Positions 17,085-25,011 of a stretch of DNA of 64,000 nt are shown here, in pieces. How positions within the stretch are numbered: the first letter of the stretch is position 1; the number at the start of each line of letters is the position of its first letter. The notes beneath the pieces were generated by a model, which saw only the letters and a program-made list of their open reading frames with translations, had not been told where the DNA came from and searched no databases. The position numbers and the translations under genes are program-made. The DNA is from Rhizobium hidalgonense (GTDB lineage Bacteria > Pseudomonadota > Alphaproteobacteria > Rhizobiales > Rhizobiaceae): positions 248,001-312,000 of the forward strand of contig NZ_LODW01000070.1 of assembly GCF_002914525.1 (NCBI RefSeq). The letters run 5' to 3'.

Positions 17085-18305
17085 TCACGACACCGACTTC
17101 AGCCGCTTGCCTTCCGGATCGTGATTGATCGTCGCGGCGATGTCCTTGGTCCAGGCGGAAACAGCAGGCACGCGCGAGCGGTCGACGCGATAGGCGAATT
17201 TCTTGGCGACGTCGACGATCTCGCCGAGCAGGCCGGCTTCCAGCGTGATCGGTTCGAGGCCGAGAGTTCGGAATTTCTCGTTTTGAACGATCAGCTCGTT
17301 TTCGGCGGCTTCCTTGCGCGGGTTGGGCAGCCAGGCGATGTCGGCGCCGCTTATCCCCGCGATCATCTGCGCGAGGTCGCGCACCCGGTGGGTTTCAGTC
17401 ATCTGGTTGAAGATCTCGACACGCGCGCCGCGGGCCGGTGGATTCTCAAGCGCCAGCTCGATGCAGCGCACCGAATCCTGGATATGGATGAAGGCGCGGG
17501 TCTGGCCGCCGGTGCCGTGCACGGTCAGCGGATAGCCGATCGCCGCCTGGATGAGGAAGCGGTTCAGCACGGTGCCGTAATCGCCGTCGTAATCGAAACG
17601 GTTGATCAGCTGCGCATGGCGGCGCGTCTGCGCGGTATGCGTGCCCCAGACGATGCCCTGGTGCAGGTCGGTGATCCTCAATCCGTCGTTCTTGGCGTAG
17701 AACTGGAAGAGAAGCTGATCCAGGCACTTGGTCATGTGGTAGATCGAGCCGGGATTGGAGGGATAGAGGATCTCCTGGCTGACCGTCTCGCCGGCTGGAG
17801 TTTCGATGCCGACCGGCAGGTAGCCCTCGGGGATCGCTGCGCCGACCGTCGAATAGCCGTAGACCCCCATGGTGCCGAGGTGGATGAGATGGGCGTCGAG
17901 ATTGAGTTCGGTCAGCGCGTTCAAGAGGTTGTGCGTGGCGCTGACATTGTTGTTGACGGTGTAATTCTTGTGGCGGTCGCTCTTCATCGAATAGGGTGCG
18001 GCCCGCTGTTCGGCGAAGTGGATGATCGCATCTGGGCGATGCTCGAAAAGCCATTTCTTCAGGAGTTCGTAGTCCTTGGCGAGATCGATCAGATTGAAGT
18101 GGATGCGGCGTCCGGTTTCGGTATGCCAGATGCGGGTCCGCTCCTGGATCGAATCCATCGGTGTCAGCGATTGAACGCCGAGTTCGGTGTCGATCCAGCG
18201 GCGTGAGAGATTGTCGAGGATATGGGCGTCGTGACCGGCATCGGAGAGATGCAGCGATGTCGGCCAGCCAATGAAACCATCTCCGCCCATAACCGCAATC
18301 TTCAT
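17085..18305 (-). CDS. sqdB: UDP-sulfoquinovose synthase SqdB
   Basis: 406 residues, full length. Extended SDR with the NAD-binding loop GGDGFIG (residues 8-14), a GTMGVYGYS segment carrying the catalytic Thr near 145 and the YHMTK Tyr/Lys pair near 184. SqdB condenses UDP-glucose with sulfite to form UDP-sulfoquinovose, the head-group donor of the membrane sulfolipid SQDG, which rhizobia use especially under phosphate limitation. First gene of sqdB-sqdD-sqdC. No obvious Pho box was seen upstream, where three tandem 22-bp repeats lie. Confidence 0.95.
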   Translation of the reverse strand: MKIAVMGGDGFIGWPTSLHLSDAGHDAHILDNLSRRWIDTELGVQSLTPMDSIQERTRIWHTETGRRIHFNLIDLAKDYELLKKWLFEHRPDAIIHFAEQRAAPYSMKSDRHKNYTVNNNVSATHNLLNALTELNLDAHLIHLGTMGVYGYSTVGAAIPEGYLPVGIETPAGETVSQEILYPSNPGSIYHMTKCLDQLLFQFYAKNDGLRITDLHQGIVWGTHTAQTRRHAQLINRFDYDGDYGTVLNRFLIQAAIGYPLTVHGTGGQTRAFIHIQDSVRCIELALENPPARGARVEIFNQMTETHRVRDLAQMIAGISGADIAWLPNPRKEAAENELIVQNEKFRTLGLEPITLEAGLLGEIVDVAKKFAYRVDRSRVPAVSAWTKDIAATINHDPEGKRLKSVS

Positions 18306-18362
18306 CGCATCGTCTCCTGATCGGTTCGTTCGCTATCGGGAATAGTTAGGAATTATGACAAT

Positions 18363-18427
18363 CATTCAACGCCTACCGGCTGGGCATTCAATGCCTGCCG
18401 GTCGGACATTCAATGCTTGCCTGGCGG
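18363..18427. repeat. Three tandem 22-bp repeats between sqdB and ybgC
   Basis: Units start at 18363, 18385 and 18407, each beginning CATTCAAYGC and differing at a few positions; the last is one base short. They occupy the gap between the divergent sqdB and ybgC genes and lie 43 bases ahead of the ybgC start, so they could be protein-binding sites for either promoter. Confidence 0.8.
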
Positions 18428-18469
18428 AAAGCGTTGCGCCAAAGAGGGCACCGAAGTTTGGAGAAAATT

Positions 18470-18925
18470 ATGACAGAACGCCCTTTTTCCATTTCGGGAG
18501 AGCTGACGGAGGCCGGACATCGCCTCGTTCAGCGGGTCTATTATGAAGACACGGATTTCTCCGGCCTGGTCTATCACGCCCGCTACCTGCATTTCCTGGA
18601 GCGCGGCCGCACCGATTATCTGCGCTGCCTCGGTGTCGAACAGCGCGAGCTCGTCAGTGCCGATGAGGAGGGCCTCGTCTTCGTCGTCCACCGCATGGAG
18701 ATCGACTTCAAGAGCCCGGCGCGCATGGACGATGTGCTGACGATCCTGACTCATACGGAAAAAGCCGGCGGCGCCAAGATGGTGCTCAATCAGCAGATTC
18801 GTTCGGGCGAGACGCTGCTGATCGCCGCCAAGGTGATCATCGCCGTCATTAACGCCAGGGGACGGCCGCGGCGGCTGCCGGAAACATTGGCGGCGAAATT
18901 CCTGGAAGGCAGCACGCCGCTTTGA
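18470..18925 (+). CDS. ybgC: Tol-Pal-associated acyl-CoA thioesterase YbgC
   Basis: 151 residues from ATG 18470 (GGAG eight bases ahead); an open extension upstream overlaps the tandem repeats and is not credible. Hot-dog fold thioesterase with the YYEDTDFSGLVYHARYL active-site segment (catalytic Asp in DTDFSG). YbgC hydrolyses acyl-CoA or acyl-ACP substrates and is the first gene of the tol-pal cluster in most proteobacteria. Here 481 bases with repeats separate it from tolQ, so tolQ probably has its own promoter. Confidence 0.93.
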   Translation: MTERPFSISGELTEAGHRLVQRVYYEDTDFSGLVYHARYLHFLERGRTDYLRCLGVEQRELVSADEEGLVFVVHRMEIDFKSPARMDDVLTILTHTEKAGGAKMVLNQQIRSGETLLIAAKVIIAVINARGRPRRLPETLAAKFLEGSTPL

Positions 18926-18971
18926 GCATGATGCCGAAAAGTGTGAGCGGTTTTCGGACGACATCATGCTC
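18924..18971. repeat. Palindromic intergenic repeat, copy 2
   Basis: Inverted copy of the element at 12801-12853 and 32533-32582, starting on the ybgC stop codon and followed by CTGTTTTTGATTT. Both its symmetry and the T-run suggest that it also ends the ybgC transcript. Confidence 0.9.
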
Positions 18972-18984
18972 TGTTTTTGATTTA

Positions 18985-19028
18985 GATGCAGATGACTTTA
19001 GGCCGGGCGGCCTAAAGTCATCTGCATC
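18985..19028. repeat. Perfect 20-bp inverted repeat
   Basis: Positions 18985-19004 and 19009-19028 are exact reverse complements with a 4-base loop. No T-run follows on the plus strand; on the minus strand the arm is followed by AAATCAAAAACAG. It may be another palindromic repeat rather than a simple terminator. Confidence 0.8.
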
Positions 19029-19203
19029 GGGCTGCGAATCGTCCGGAATTCAGGCTTGTCAAAACTTGAATTTTATGTGAAGGAATTCCCGTGCCGCAGG
19101 ATGAGTGCTTTTTCGGCAGCCGGATCTTGCTCCGGTCAAGTAAACCGTGGAACGAAATCTTCCAGATGCAGGCTTACTGTCACAGTCCGGCACTAACGAT
19201 CTA

Positions 19204-19211
19204 TTAACCAT
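19204..19211 (+). promoter_or_regulatory. CtrA-type box (TTAACCAT) upstream of tolQ
   Basis: TTAACCAT is the half-site recognised by the alphaproteobacterial cell-cycle regulator CtrA. It lies 196 bases upstream of tolQ, inside CACTA-N18-TAGTG symmetry. A second copy precedes pal, which supports a real regulatory link; binding itself is inferred. Confidence 0.45.
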
Positions 19212-19406
19212 AATAGTGTCTTACTGGGAAAGTCGGAGTTTGTGCGGTGCACGCCTTCCTTTGACCAAATTTGACGGCAAGAAGGCGGAAGATGAGCTTG
19301 GAAGTTTGACCAGGGCTTTGGGCGGCGGTCGCCGGACACTTCTTGCGAGATCAGTTTGTGCCGCCCGGTCTAGCGCCGGGCGTTTGGATTCGGGGATTTT
19401 GGACCA

Positions 19407-20126
19407 ATGGAACAAATAGGATTGGCAGCAGCAACGACGGACGTCAGCCTCTGGTCGCTTTTCATGCAGGCCGGCATCGTCGTCAAGCTCGTCATGCTCG
19501 GGCTCATCGCAGCCTCGGTGTGGACCTGGGCGATCGTCATCGACAAATACCTGGCCTATGGCCGCGCACGGCGCCAGTTCGACAAGTTCGAGCAGGTGTT
19601 CTGGTCGGGTCAGTCGCTGGAAGAACTCTACCGCTCACTGTCGGAACGCAGCAATACCGGACTGGCGGCGATCTTCGTGGCCGCCATGCGCGAATGGAAA
19701 AAATCTTTCGAGCGCGGCGCCCGTTCGCCGATCGGCCTGCAGATGCGTATCGACCGGGCGATGGACGTGACGCTGTCACGCGAATCGGAATTTCTCGGCG
19801 CCCGTCTCGGATCACTGGCAACGATCGGTTCAGCCGGTCCGTTCATCGGTCTCTTCGGCACGGTCGTCGGCATCATGACCTCGTTCCAGGCGATTGCCGG
19901 CTCGAAGTCGACCAACCTTGCGGTCGTCGCGCCCGGTATCGCCGAAGCGCTGCTTGCGACCGCGATTGGCCTCGTCGCCGCTATCCCGGCGGTTATCGCC
20001 TACAACAAGTTCTCTGCCGATGCCGGCAAGCTCTCGGGTCGCATGGAAGGTTTCGCGGATGAATTCTCCGCCATACTTTCGCGCCAGATCGACGAGAAAC
20101 TGCAGCCGCGCGCTGCCGCTCAGTAA
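19407..20126 (+). CDS. tolQ: Tol-Pal system protein TolQ
   Basis: 239 residues, three membrane segments: residues about 20-45 (GIVVKLVMLGLIAASVWTW), and two near 140-165 and 180-205 in the conserved TolQ/ExbB/MotA domain (GSAGPFIGLFGTVVGIM, ATAIGLVAAIPAVIAYN). Forms the proton channel with TolR that energises TolA for outer membrane constriction at division. Eighteen bases separate it from tolR. Confidence 0.97.
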   Translation: MEQIGLAAATTDVSLWSLFMQAGIVVKLVMLGLIAASVWTWAIVIDKYLAYGRARRQFDKFEQVFWSGQSLEELYRSLSERSNTGLAAIFVAAMREWKKSFERGARSPIGLQMRIDRAMDVTLSRESEFLGARLGSLATIGSAGPFIGLFGTVVGIMTSFQAIAGSKSTNLAVVAPGIAEALLATAIGLVAAIPAVIAYNKFSADAGKLSGRMEGFADEFSAILSRQIDEKLQPRAAAQ

Positions 20127-20144
20127 CCAACGGAGTATACTAAC

Positions 20145-20600
20145 ATGGGTATGGCTGTTGGAGGCAATGGCGGCGGGGGCGGCGGACGCCGCCGTCGCGG
20201 CGGTCGGAACAAGGCCGTGATCTCCGAAATCAACGTGACGCCGCTGGTCGACGTCATGCTCGTGCTTTTGATCATCTTCATGGTCGCAGCACCGATGATG
20301 ACTGTCGGCGTGCCGATCGACCTGCCGGAAACGCAGGCCAAGGCGCTGAATTCCGAGACGCAGCCGATCACCATCTCCGTCAAGAACGACGGCGAAGTGT
20401 TTCTGCAGGAGACCCCGATCCCGGCTGCCGAGATCGCAGCCAAGCTCGAGGCGATCGCTACCACCGGCTATAACGAACGTATCTTCGTGCGCGGCGACGC
20501 GACAGCGCCCTACGGCGTCATCGCCGACGTCATGGCCCGTATCCAGGGCGCCGGCTTCAAGAATATCGGTCTCGTGACGCAGCAGAAGAAGGACCAGTAA
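20145..20600 (+). CDS. tolR: Tol-Pal system protein TolR
   Basis: 151 residues. A Gly/Arg-rich cytoplasmic tail precedes the single membrane helix PLVDVMLVLLIIFMVAA (residues about 33-49), whose Asp is the proton-carrying residue; the periplasmic ExbD/TolR domain follows. Works with TolQ. The tolA start is 8 bases downstream. Confidence 0.96.
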   Translation: MGMAVGGNGGGGGGRRRRGGRNKAVISEINVTPLVDVMLVLLIIFMVAAPMMTVGVPIDLPETQAKALNSETQPITISVKNDGEVFLQETPIPAAEIAAKLEAIATTGYNERIFVRGDATAPYGVIADVMARIQGAGFKNIGLVTQQKKDQ

Positions 20601-20608
20601 CGTTCAAG

Positions 20609-21754
20609 ATGAAGACCAGCGTCGTCACATCTGCTGTTCTGCACTGTCTGGTGCTTACCTGGGCGATGGTGTCGCTCAGCGCGCCTGAATCCTTCAAGGT
20701 GGAGGATTTCGAGGCGATGCCGGTCGATCTGGTGCCGGTGGAATCCATCACCCAGATGCAGCAGGGCGACAAGAAGGCTCCGAAGAAGGAGACGTCTGCG
20801 CCGGTGCCGACGACACGGCCGCCGATCGCCCAGCCCGCGGAGAATGCCGGCGACAACAATGTCGACCTGAAGACGCCGCCGGTGCCGAACGCCAAGCCGA
20901 GCAATAGCGAGGCTGCCGCGGCGAATTCGAGCGAAAAGCCGATGCCGAAGACCGATCCGAAGCCGAATGATGTCAAGGACATCGTCAAGGAGGAAACGGA
21001 GGTCGAGCAGCCGAAGGAGGTCGCTTCCATTCCGCCGCCGAAGCCCGTCGAAGTGACGCCGCCGAAGCCGGAGGAAAAGCCGCCGGAAGAGCAGGCCAAG
21101 CCCGAGGAACCGCCGAAGCCGGACGCGGAAGCATTGCCGGACAATGTGCCGACCCCTGTCGCCAAGCCGCAAGTAAAACCGCCGGAGCCACAGAAGCCTG
21201 CCGAGAAGCCGCCGGAAAAGACCCCGGACCAGCCGAAGACCGCCGATACGCCGACCGACAAGAAGAAGGCGGACAAGAAGCAGGAAACGGCGAAATCGGC
21301 CTCGACGATGAAGAGCGATTTCAATGCCGACGAGATTTCGGCCTTGCTGAACAAGACCGATCCTTCCGCAGGGGGCGCCAAGCGCTCGACGCAGGAGGCA
21401 TCGCTCGGTGCGAAAAAGAGCAATGGTGGCTCGAAACTCAGCCAGAGCGAAGAAGATGCGATGCGCAGCTTGATCGAAGGCAACTGGCTTGTCACACCCG
21501 GAATGGAAGGCCTTTCCGGCCTAGTGATCACGGTGCATTTCAAGTTGGGCAGAGACGGCGCCATTATCGGTCAGCCGGACATCGAATCGTCTGGTGGAAG
21601 CAGCAGCGATTCGACGCGTCGTGCGCTGGAAAGCGCTGCTTACCGTGCCGTGATGAAATCCGCTCCTTCCTTTTCCTCGACCCTTCCGATGGACAAATAT
21701 GATGCTTGGAATGAGGTCGTTCTCAACTTCGATGCGAGCAGCTTGGGAATCTAG
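20609..21754 (+). CDS. tolA: TolA-like envelope protein with Pro/Lys/Glu-rich linker
   Basis: 381 residues. A short N-terminal membrane segment (VVTSAVLHCLVLTWAMVSL) anchors a long low-complexity periplasmic linker (about 55-235, dominated by P, K, E and A with PPKP/KPPE repeats). The folded C-terminal domain (about 275-381) contains LVITVHFKLGRDG and ends in DKYDAWNEVVLNFD. TolA bridges TolQR to Pal and TolB. A second, diverged copy of the last 20 codons follows the stop directly. Confidence 0.92.
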   Translation: MKTSVVTSAVLHCLVLTWAMVSLSAPESFKVEDFEAMPVDLVPVESITQMQQGDKKAPKKETSAPVPTTRPPIAQPAENAGDNNVDLKTPPVPNAKPSNSEAAAANSSEKPMPKTDPKPNDVKDIVKEETEVEQPKEVASIPPPKPVEVTPPKPEEKPPEEQAKPEEPPKPDAEALPDNVPTPVAKPQVKPPEPQKPAEKPPEKTPDQPKTADTPTDKKKADKKQETAKSASTMKSDFNADEISALLNKTDPSAGGAKRSTQEASLGAKKSNGGSKLSQSEEDAMRSLIEGNWLVTPGMEGLSGLVITVHFKLGRDGAIIGQPDIESSGGSSSDSTRRALESAAYRAVMKSAPSFSSTLPMDKYDAWNEVVLNFDASSLGI

Positions 21755-21841
21755 ATGTCGAGGAGTCTAGCTTCGAAAGATAAGTACGATGCTTGGAAGC
21801 AAGTTGTCTTGAACGCCGCTGCCGGCAAATTGAATTCATGA
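21755..21841 (+). pseudogene. Duplicated fragment of the tolA 3' end
   Basis: Immediately after the tolA TAG, an ATG opens a 28-codon frame that ends SKDKYDAWKQVVLNAAAGKL before TGA. Against the tolA C-terminus (DKYDAWNEVVLNFDASSLG) it matches at D-K-Y-D-A-W and V-V-L-N, though the DNA has diverged. It is too short to fold alone and is best read as the leftover of a duplication or of gene conversion that replaced the original tolA end. Confidence 0.7.
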
Positions 21842-21863
21842 AGTGCTGAAAGGCTTATTTGAT

Positions 21864-23171
21864 ATGGTCAAGTGTTCCCTCATTCGCGCTCTGATGGTCA
21901 TTGTAGGCCTGATTGGGGTTGCAGCCTTTACGACTCCGGCGAACGCGGTGCTCACCCTTGATCTTCGAAAGGGTAACGTCCAACCGCTTCCGATCGCGGT
22001 GACCGACTTCCAGGGCGACATGGGCGCGCAGGTTTCGCAAGTCATCGCTGCCGACTTGCAGCGCTCCGGTCTCTTTGCACCCATCAACAAGACAGCCTTC
22101 ATCGAGAAGATTTCTAATCCCGACGCTTCGCCGCGTTTCGAGGACTGGAAGGTCATCAATGCACAGGCGCTGGTCACCGGCCGGGTTACCAAGGAAGCAG
22201 ATGGCCGTCTTCGCGCCGAATTCCGGCTCTGGGACCCGTTCGCCGGGCAGCAGATGACCGGTCAGCAGTTCTATACGCAGCCGGAGAACTGGCGCCGTGT
22301 GGCTCACATCATCGCCGATGCGATCTACAAGCAGATCACCGGTGAGGAAGGCTATTTCGACACCCGCGTGGTCTTCGTCTCCGAATCCGGCACCAAGCAG
22401 CAGCGCAAGCGCCAGCTGGCGATCATGGACCAGGACGGCTTCAACGTGCGCATGCTGACTGATGGCAGCGATCTCGTGCTGACGCCGCGCTTCTCGCCGA
22501 GCCGGCAGGAGGTCACCTACATGTCCTTTGCCAACCAGCAACCGCGTGTCTATCTGCTGCAGCTCGAAACCGGGCAGCGCGAAGTCGTCGGCAATTTCCC
22601 GGGCATGACATTCTCGCCGCGCTTTTCGCCGGATGGTCAGAAGGTGATCATGAGCCTGCAGCAGGACGCCAATTCCAACATCTATACGATGGACCTGCGT
22701 TCGCGCACGACGACGCGACTGACCTCGACGGCTGCGATCGACACCTCGCCCTCCTATGCGCCTGACGGCAACCGCATCGCCTTCGAAAGTGACCGCGGCG
22801 GACAGTCACAGATTTATGTTATGAATGCCGACGGGTCCGGGCAGACCCGCATCTCCTTCGGCGATGGCCGTTACTCTACGCCGGTCTGGTCGCCACGCGG
22901 CGATCTCATCGCCTTCACCAAGCAGTCAGGCGGCAAGTTCTCGATCGGCGTGATGAAGCCGGATGGTTCGGGCGAGCGTATCCTCACGACTGGTTTCCAC
23001 AACGAGGGCCCGACCTGGGCGCCGAATGGCCGTGTCATCATGTTCTTCCGTCAGGCGGCGGGCTCGGGCGGTCCGCAGCTCTATTCGATCGATCTGACCG
23101 GCTACAATGAACAGGCCATCAAGACACCGTCCTACGGTTCAGACCCGGCTTGGTCGCCGCTTATGGAGTAG
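21864..23171 (+). CDS. tolB: Tol-Pal system beta-propeller protein TolB
   Basis: 435 residues from ATG 21864, with AAAGG ten bases ahead; a GTG seven codons upstream is the alternative. A signal peptide (hydrophobic core ALMVIVGLIGVAAF, cleavage after ANA) leads into the N-terminal TolB domain and then a six-bladed propeller with repeated SPDG/APDGNRIAF-type motifs (residues about 200-430). Periplasmic partner of Pal and TolA. Confidence 0.97.
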   Translation: MVKCSLIRALMVIVGLIGVAAFTTPANAVLTLDLRKGNVQPLPIAVTDFQGDMGAQVSQVIAADLQRSGLFAPINKTAFIEKISNPDASPRFEDWKVINAQALVTGRVTKEADGRLRAEFRLWDPFAGQQMTGQQFYTQPENWRRVAHIIADAIYKQITGEEGYFDTRVVFVSESGTKQQRKRQLAIMDQDGFNVRMLTDGSDLVLTPRFSPSRQEVTYMSFANQQPRVYLLQLETGQREVVGNFPGMTFSPRFSPDGQKVIMSLQQDANSNIYTMDLRSRTTTRLTSTAAIDTSPSYAPDGNRIAFESDRGGQSQIYVMNADGSGQTRISFGDGRYSTPVWSPRGDLIAFTKQSGGKFSIGVMKPDGSGERILTTGFHNEGPTWAPNGRVIMFFRQAAGSGGPQLYSIDLTGYNEQAIKTPSYGSDPAWSPLME

Positions 23172-23235
23172 GGCTGCCTTCATGTCGCCTCAGAATCATG
23201 AAAACCGGGCGACCACGGGACAAATCAGTAAATCG

Positions 23236-23263
23236 TTAACCATAATCTTTGAGGGGCGGTTAA
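23236..23263 (+). promoter_or_regulatory. CtrA-type boxes upstream of pal
   Basis: TTAACCAT at 23236-23243 and a second TTAACC beginning at 23260 lie 50-80 bases ahead of the pal start. The same TTAACCATAAT string occurs upstream of tolQ. CtrA binding is inferred from the motif. Confidence 0.45.
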
Positions 23264-23315
23264 CCGAGTGCGGTTACTGTCCGGAAACCCTGATGAACTC
23301 GCAAGGAGACCGGCC

Positions 23316-23849
23316 ATGAGCCGAATTCATACCCCGGCAATGAGCCGCATGCAGAATTTCGCCCGCAACCCCGTCATGATCGCGCTGGTCGCCGGTCTCG
23401 CGCTCGCAAGCTGCGCCAAGAAGAACGGCGGCATGCCGAACAGCGCCGGCGATATCGGCCTCGGCGCCGGTGCGGCAACGCCGGGCTCGGCCCAGGACTT
23501 CACGGTCAATGTCGGCGACCGCATCTTCTTCGATACCGACTCCTCGTCGATCCGCGCCGATGCTTCGCAGACGCTCGACCGTCAGGCCCAGTGGCTTGGC
23601 CGCTACCCGAACTACCAGATCACCGTGGAAGGCCATGCCGACGAACGCGGCACGCGCGAGTACAACCTCGCGCTCGGCGCCCGCCGTGCGGCTGCCGCCA
23701 AGGATTATCTCGCTTCTCGCGGCGTCCCGGCGCAGCGCCTGAAGACGATTTCTTACGGCAAGGAACGTCCGGTCGCCGTCTGCGACGATATTTCCTGCTG
23801 GTCGCAGAACCGCCGCGCGGTCACGGTTCTCGGCGGCGCCGGCATGTAA
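23316..23849 (+). CDS. pal: Peptidoglycan-associated lipoprotein Pal
   Basis: 177 residues from ATG 23316 (AAGGAG ahead). A lipoprotein signal with lipobox LASC is followed by a short linker and an OmpA-like peptidoglycan-binding domain: FDTDSSSIRADA near residue 72, VEGHADERGTREYNLALGARRA near 105 and ISYGKERP near 145. Anchors the outer membrane to peptidoglycan and is recycled by TolB. The 144-base gap to tolB holds CtrA-type boxes, so pal may also have its own promoter. Confidence 0.97.
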   Translation: MSRIHTPAMSRMQNFARNPVMIALVAGLALASCAKKNGGMPNSAGDIGLGAGAATPGSAQDFTVNVGDRIFFDTDSSSIRADASQTLDRQAQWLGRYPNYQITVEGHADERGTREYNLALGARRAAAAKDYLASRGVPAQRLKTISYGKERPVAVCDDISCWSQNRRAVTVLGGAGM

Positions 23850-23873
23850 TGTGCCGATTTCAGTTCGCTTTCG

Positions 23874-23910
23874 AAGGGCGGTCCCATCAGGGGCCGCCTT
23901 TTCTTTTTGA
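23874..23910 (+). terminator. Rho-independent terminator after pal
   Basis: A GC-rich hairpin (AGGGCGGTCCC / GGGGCCGCCTT with an ATCA loop) is followed by TTTTCTTTTT, 25 bases after the pal stop. It separates pal from cpoB. Confidence 0.8.
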
Positions 23911-24010
23911 CCACACTTTGGCCAGACTCCGTTGCTTTTTGAAAGCAATTGGAAAAATCTCCTGTTCGTGCCATCGAGGTGCGAAGAATCACTGGGACAG
24001 GACGATACAT

Positions 24011-25000
24011 ATGAAGAAACTTGTCGTGGCAGGCATGCTGTGCCTCGCGGCTGTGACCGGGAGCGAACGGGCGGCCTATTCCGCCTCGTTCTTTGGGCTG
24101 CATCTCGGCGGCCGATCCGCGGAAAACCAAGCGGCGCCGCCTGTTGTCAAGGTGCAGAGCGGCGACGCCGAGATTCGCGTGCAGCAGCTCGAGGAGCAAT
24201 TGCGGCAGCTGAACGGCCGGATCGAGGAAATGAGCTTCCAGCTGCTGCAGATGCAGGAGACAATCCGCAAGCAGCAGGAAGACAATGAATTCCGCTTCCA
24301 GCAGTTGGAAAAGACGGGTGCCGGTGGTGGCGGCGCCAAAGCCCCCGTCAAGAAGAGCGAGACCGATGCCGCTCCGGCAGCGTCCGGCGGCGATGACGTT
24401 GCCAGGGTGATCCAGGCACCACAGGGAGCCGAAACGGCTCCCTCCACCAACGTGCCCAGCAATAGTGGCCTCGGCCAACCGCCGAAGGAGCTCGGCTCGA
24501 TCGATTTCGATCAGAACGGCAATGCGGTCGGCGGGACAGTCGACGACAACGCCACTGTCGGCTCCGGCCCTATCCCTGATGCCAATCCCGGCGCGCCGCA
24601 GCAAACCGCCTCGCTCGGCGGTGAGGCTGACCAATACAAGGCGGCCTATGGTCATGTCTTGTCCGGCGATTACAGCACGGCCGAACAGGAGTTTACCCAA
24701 TACATCACCCGCTACCCGAGCAGCGCGCGGGCGGCGGACGCCAATTTCTGGCTTGGCGAGGCGCTCTATTCGCAGGGCAAGTACAATGAGGCGGCCAAAA
24801 CCTTCCTCAATGCGCACCAGAAATACGGCACATCAGAAAAGGCGCCGGAGATGCTGTTGAAGCTCGGCATGTCGCTTGCCGCCCTCGACAATAAGGAGAC
24901 GGCCTGTGCGACGCTGCGCGAAGTCTCGAAGCGTTACCCGAAGGCTTCGCGTGCCGTCATAAGCAAGGTTGGAAGCGAACAGAAGCGCCTCGCCTGCTAA
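24011..25000 (+). CDS. cpoB: Cell division coordinator CpoB (YbgF)
   Basis: 329 residues from ATG 24011. A signal peptide (cleavage near AYSA) is followed by a coiled coil (residues about 55-100, IRVQQLEEQLRQLNGRIEEM) that trimerises in this family, a variable linker, and a TPR domain (about 210-329) with AADANFWLGEALYSQGKYNEA. CpoB couples Tol-Pal constriction to septal peptidoglycan synthesis. It follows the pal terminator, so it is likely expressed from its own promoter in 23911-24010. Confidence 0.94.
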   Translation: MKKLVVAGMLCLAAVTGSERAAYSASFFGLHLGGRSAENQAAPPVVKVQSGDAEIRVQQLEEQLRQLNGRIEEMSFQLLQMQETIRKQQEDNEFRFQQLEKTGAGGGGAKAPVKKSETDAAPAASGGDDVARVIQAPQGAETAPSTNVPSNSGLGQPPKELGSIDFDQNGNAVGGTVDDNATVGSGPIPDANPGAPQQTASLGGEADQYKAAYGHVLSGDYSTAEQEFTQYITRYPSSARAADANFWLGEALYSQGKYNEAAKTFLNAHQKYGTSEKAPEMLLKLGMSLAALDNKETACATLREVSKRYPKASRAVISKVGSEQKRLAC

Positions 25001-25011
25001 GGTCTTCCGGC

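Larger units (their letters stand above)
18926..19406. other. 481-base non-coding gap between ybgC and tolQ
   Basis: No credible coding frame. It holds the tail of palindromic repeat copy 2, a perfect 20-bp hairpin (18985-19028) and a TTAACCAT motif at 19204-19211. The rest, especially 19080-19200, shows no feature I can name and may contain the tolQ promoter. Confidence 0.7.

Noticed and set aside
20770..21310. Repetitive Pro/Lys/Glu codons as a DNA repeat array or CRISPR
   Set aside because: It is the TolA linker; units are irregular and coding, with no spacers. No CRISPR array was found anywhere in the window.
23591..24010. Upstream extension of cpoB across the pal coding region
   Set aside because: It is out of frame with pal and lacks a start signal, while ATG 24011 begins a proper signal peptide.
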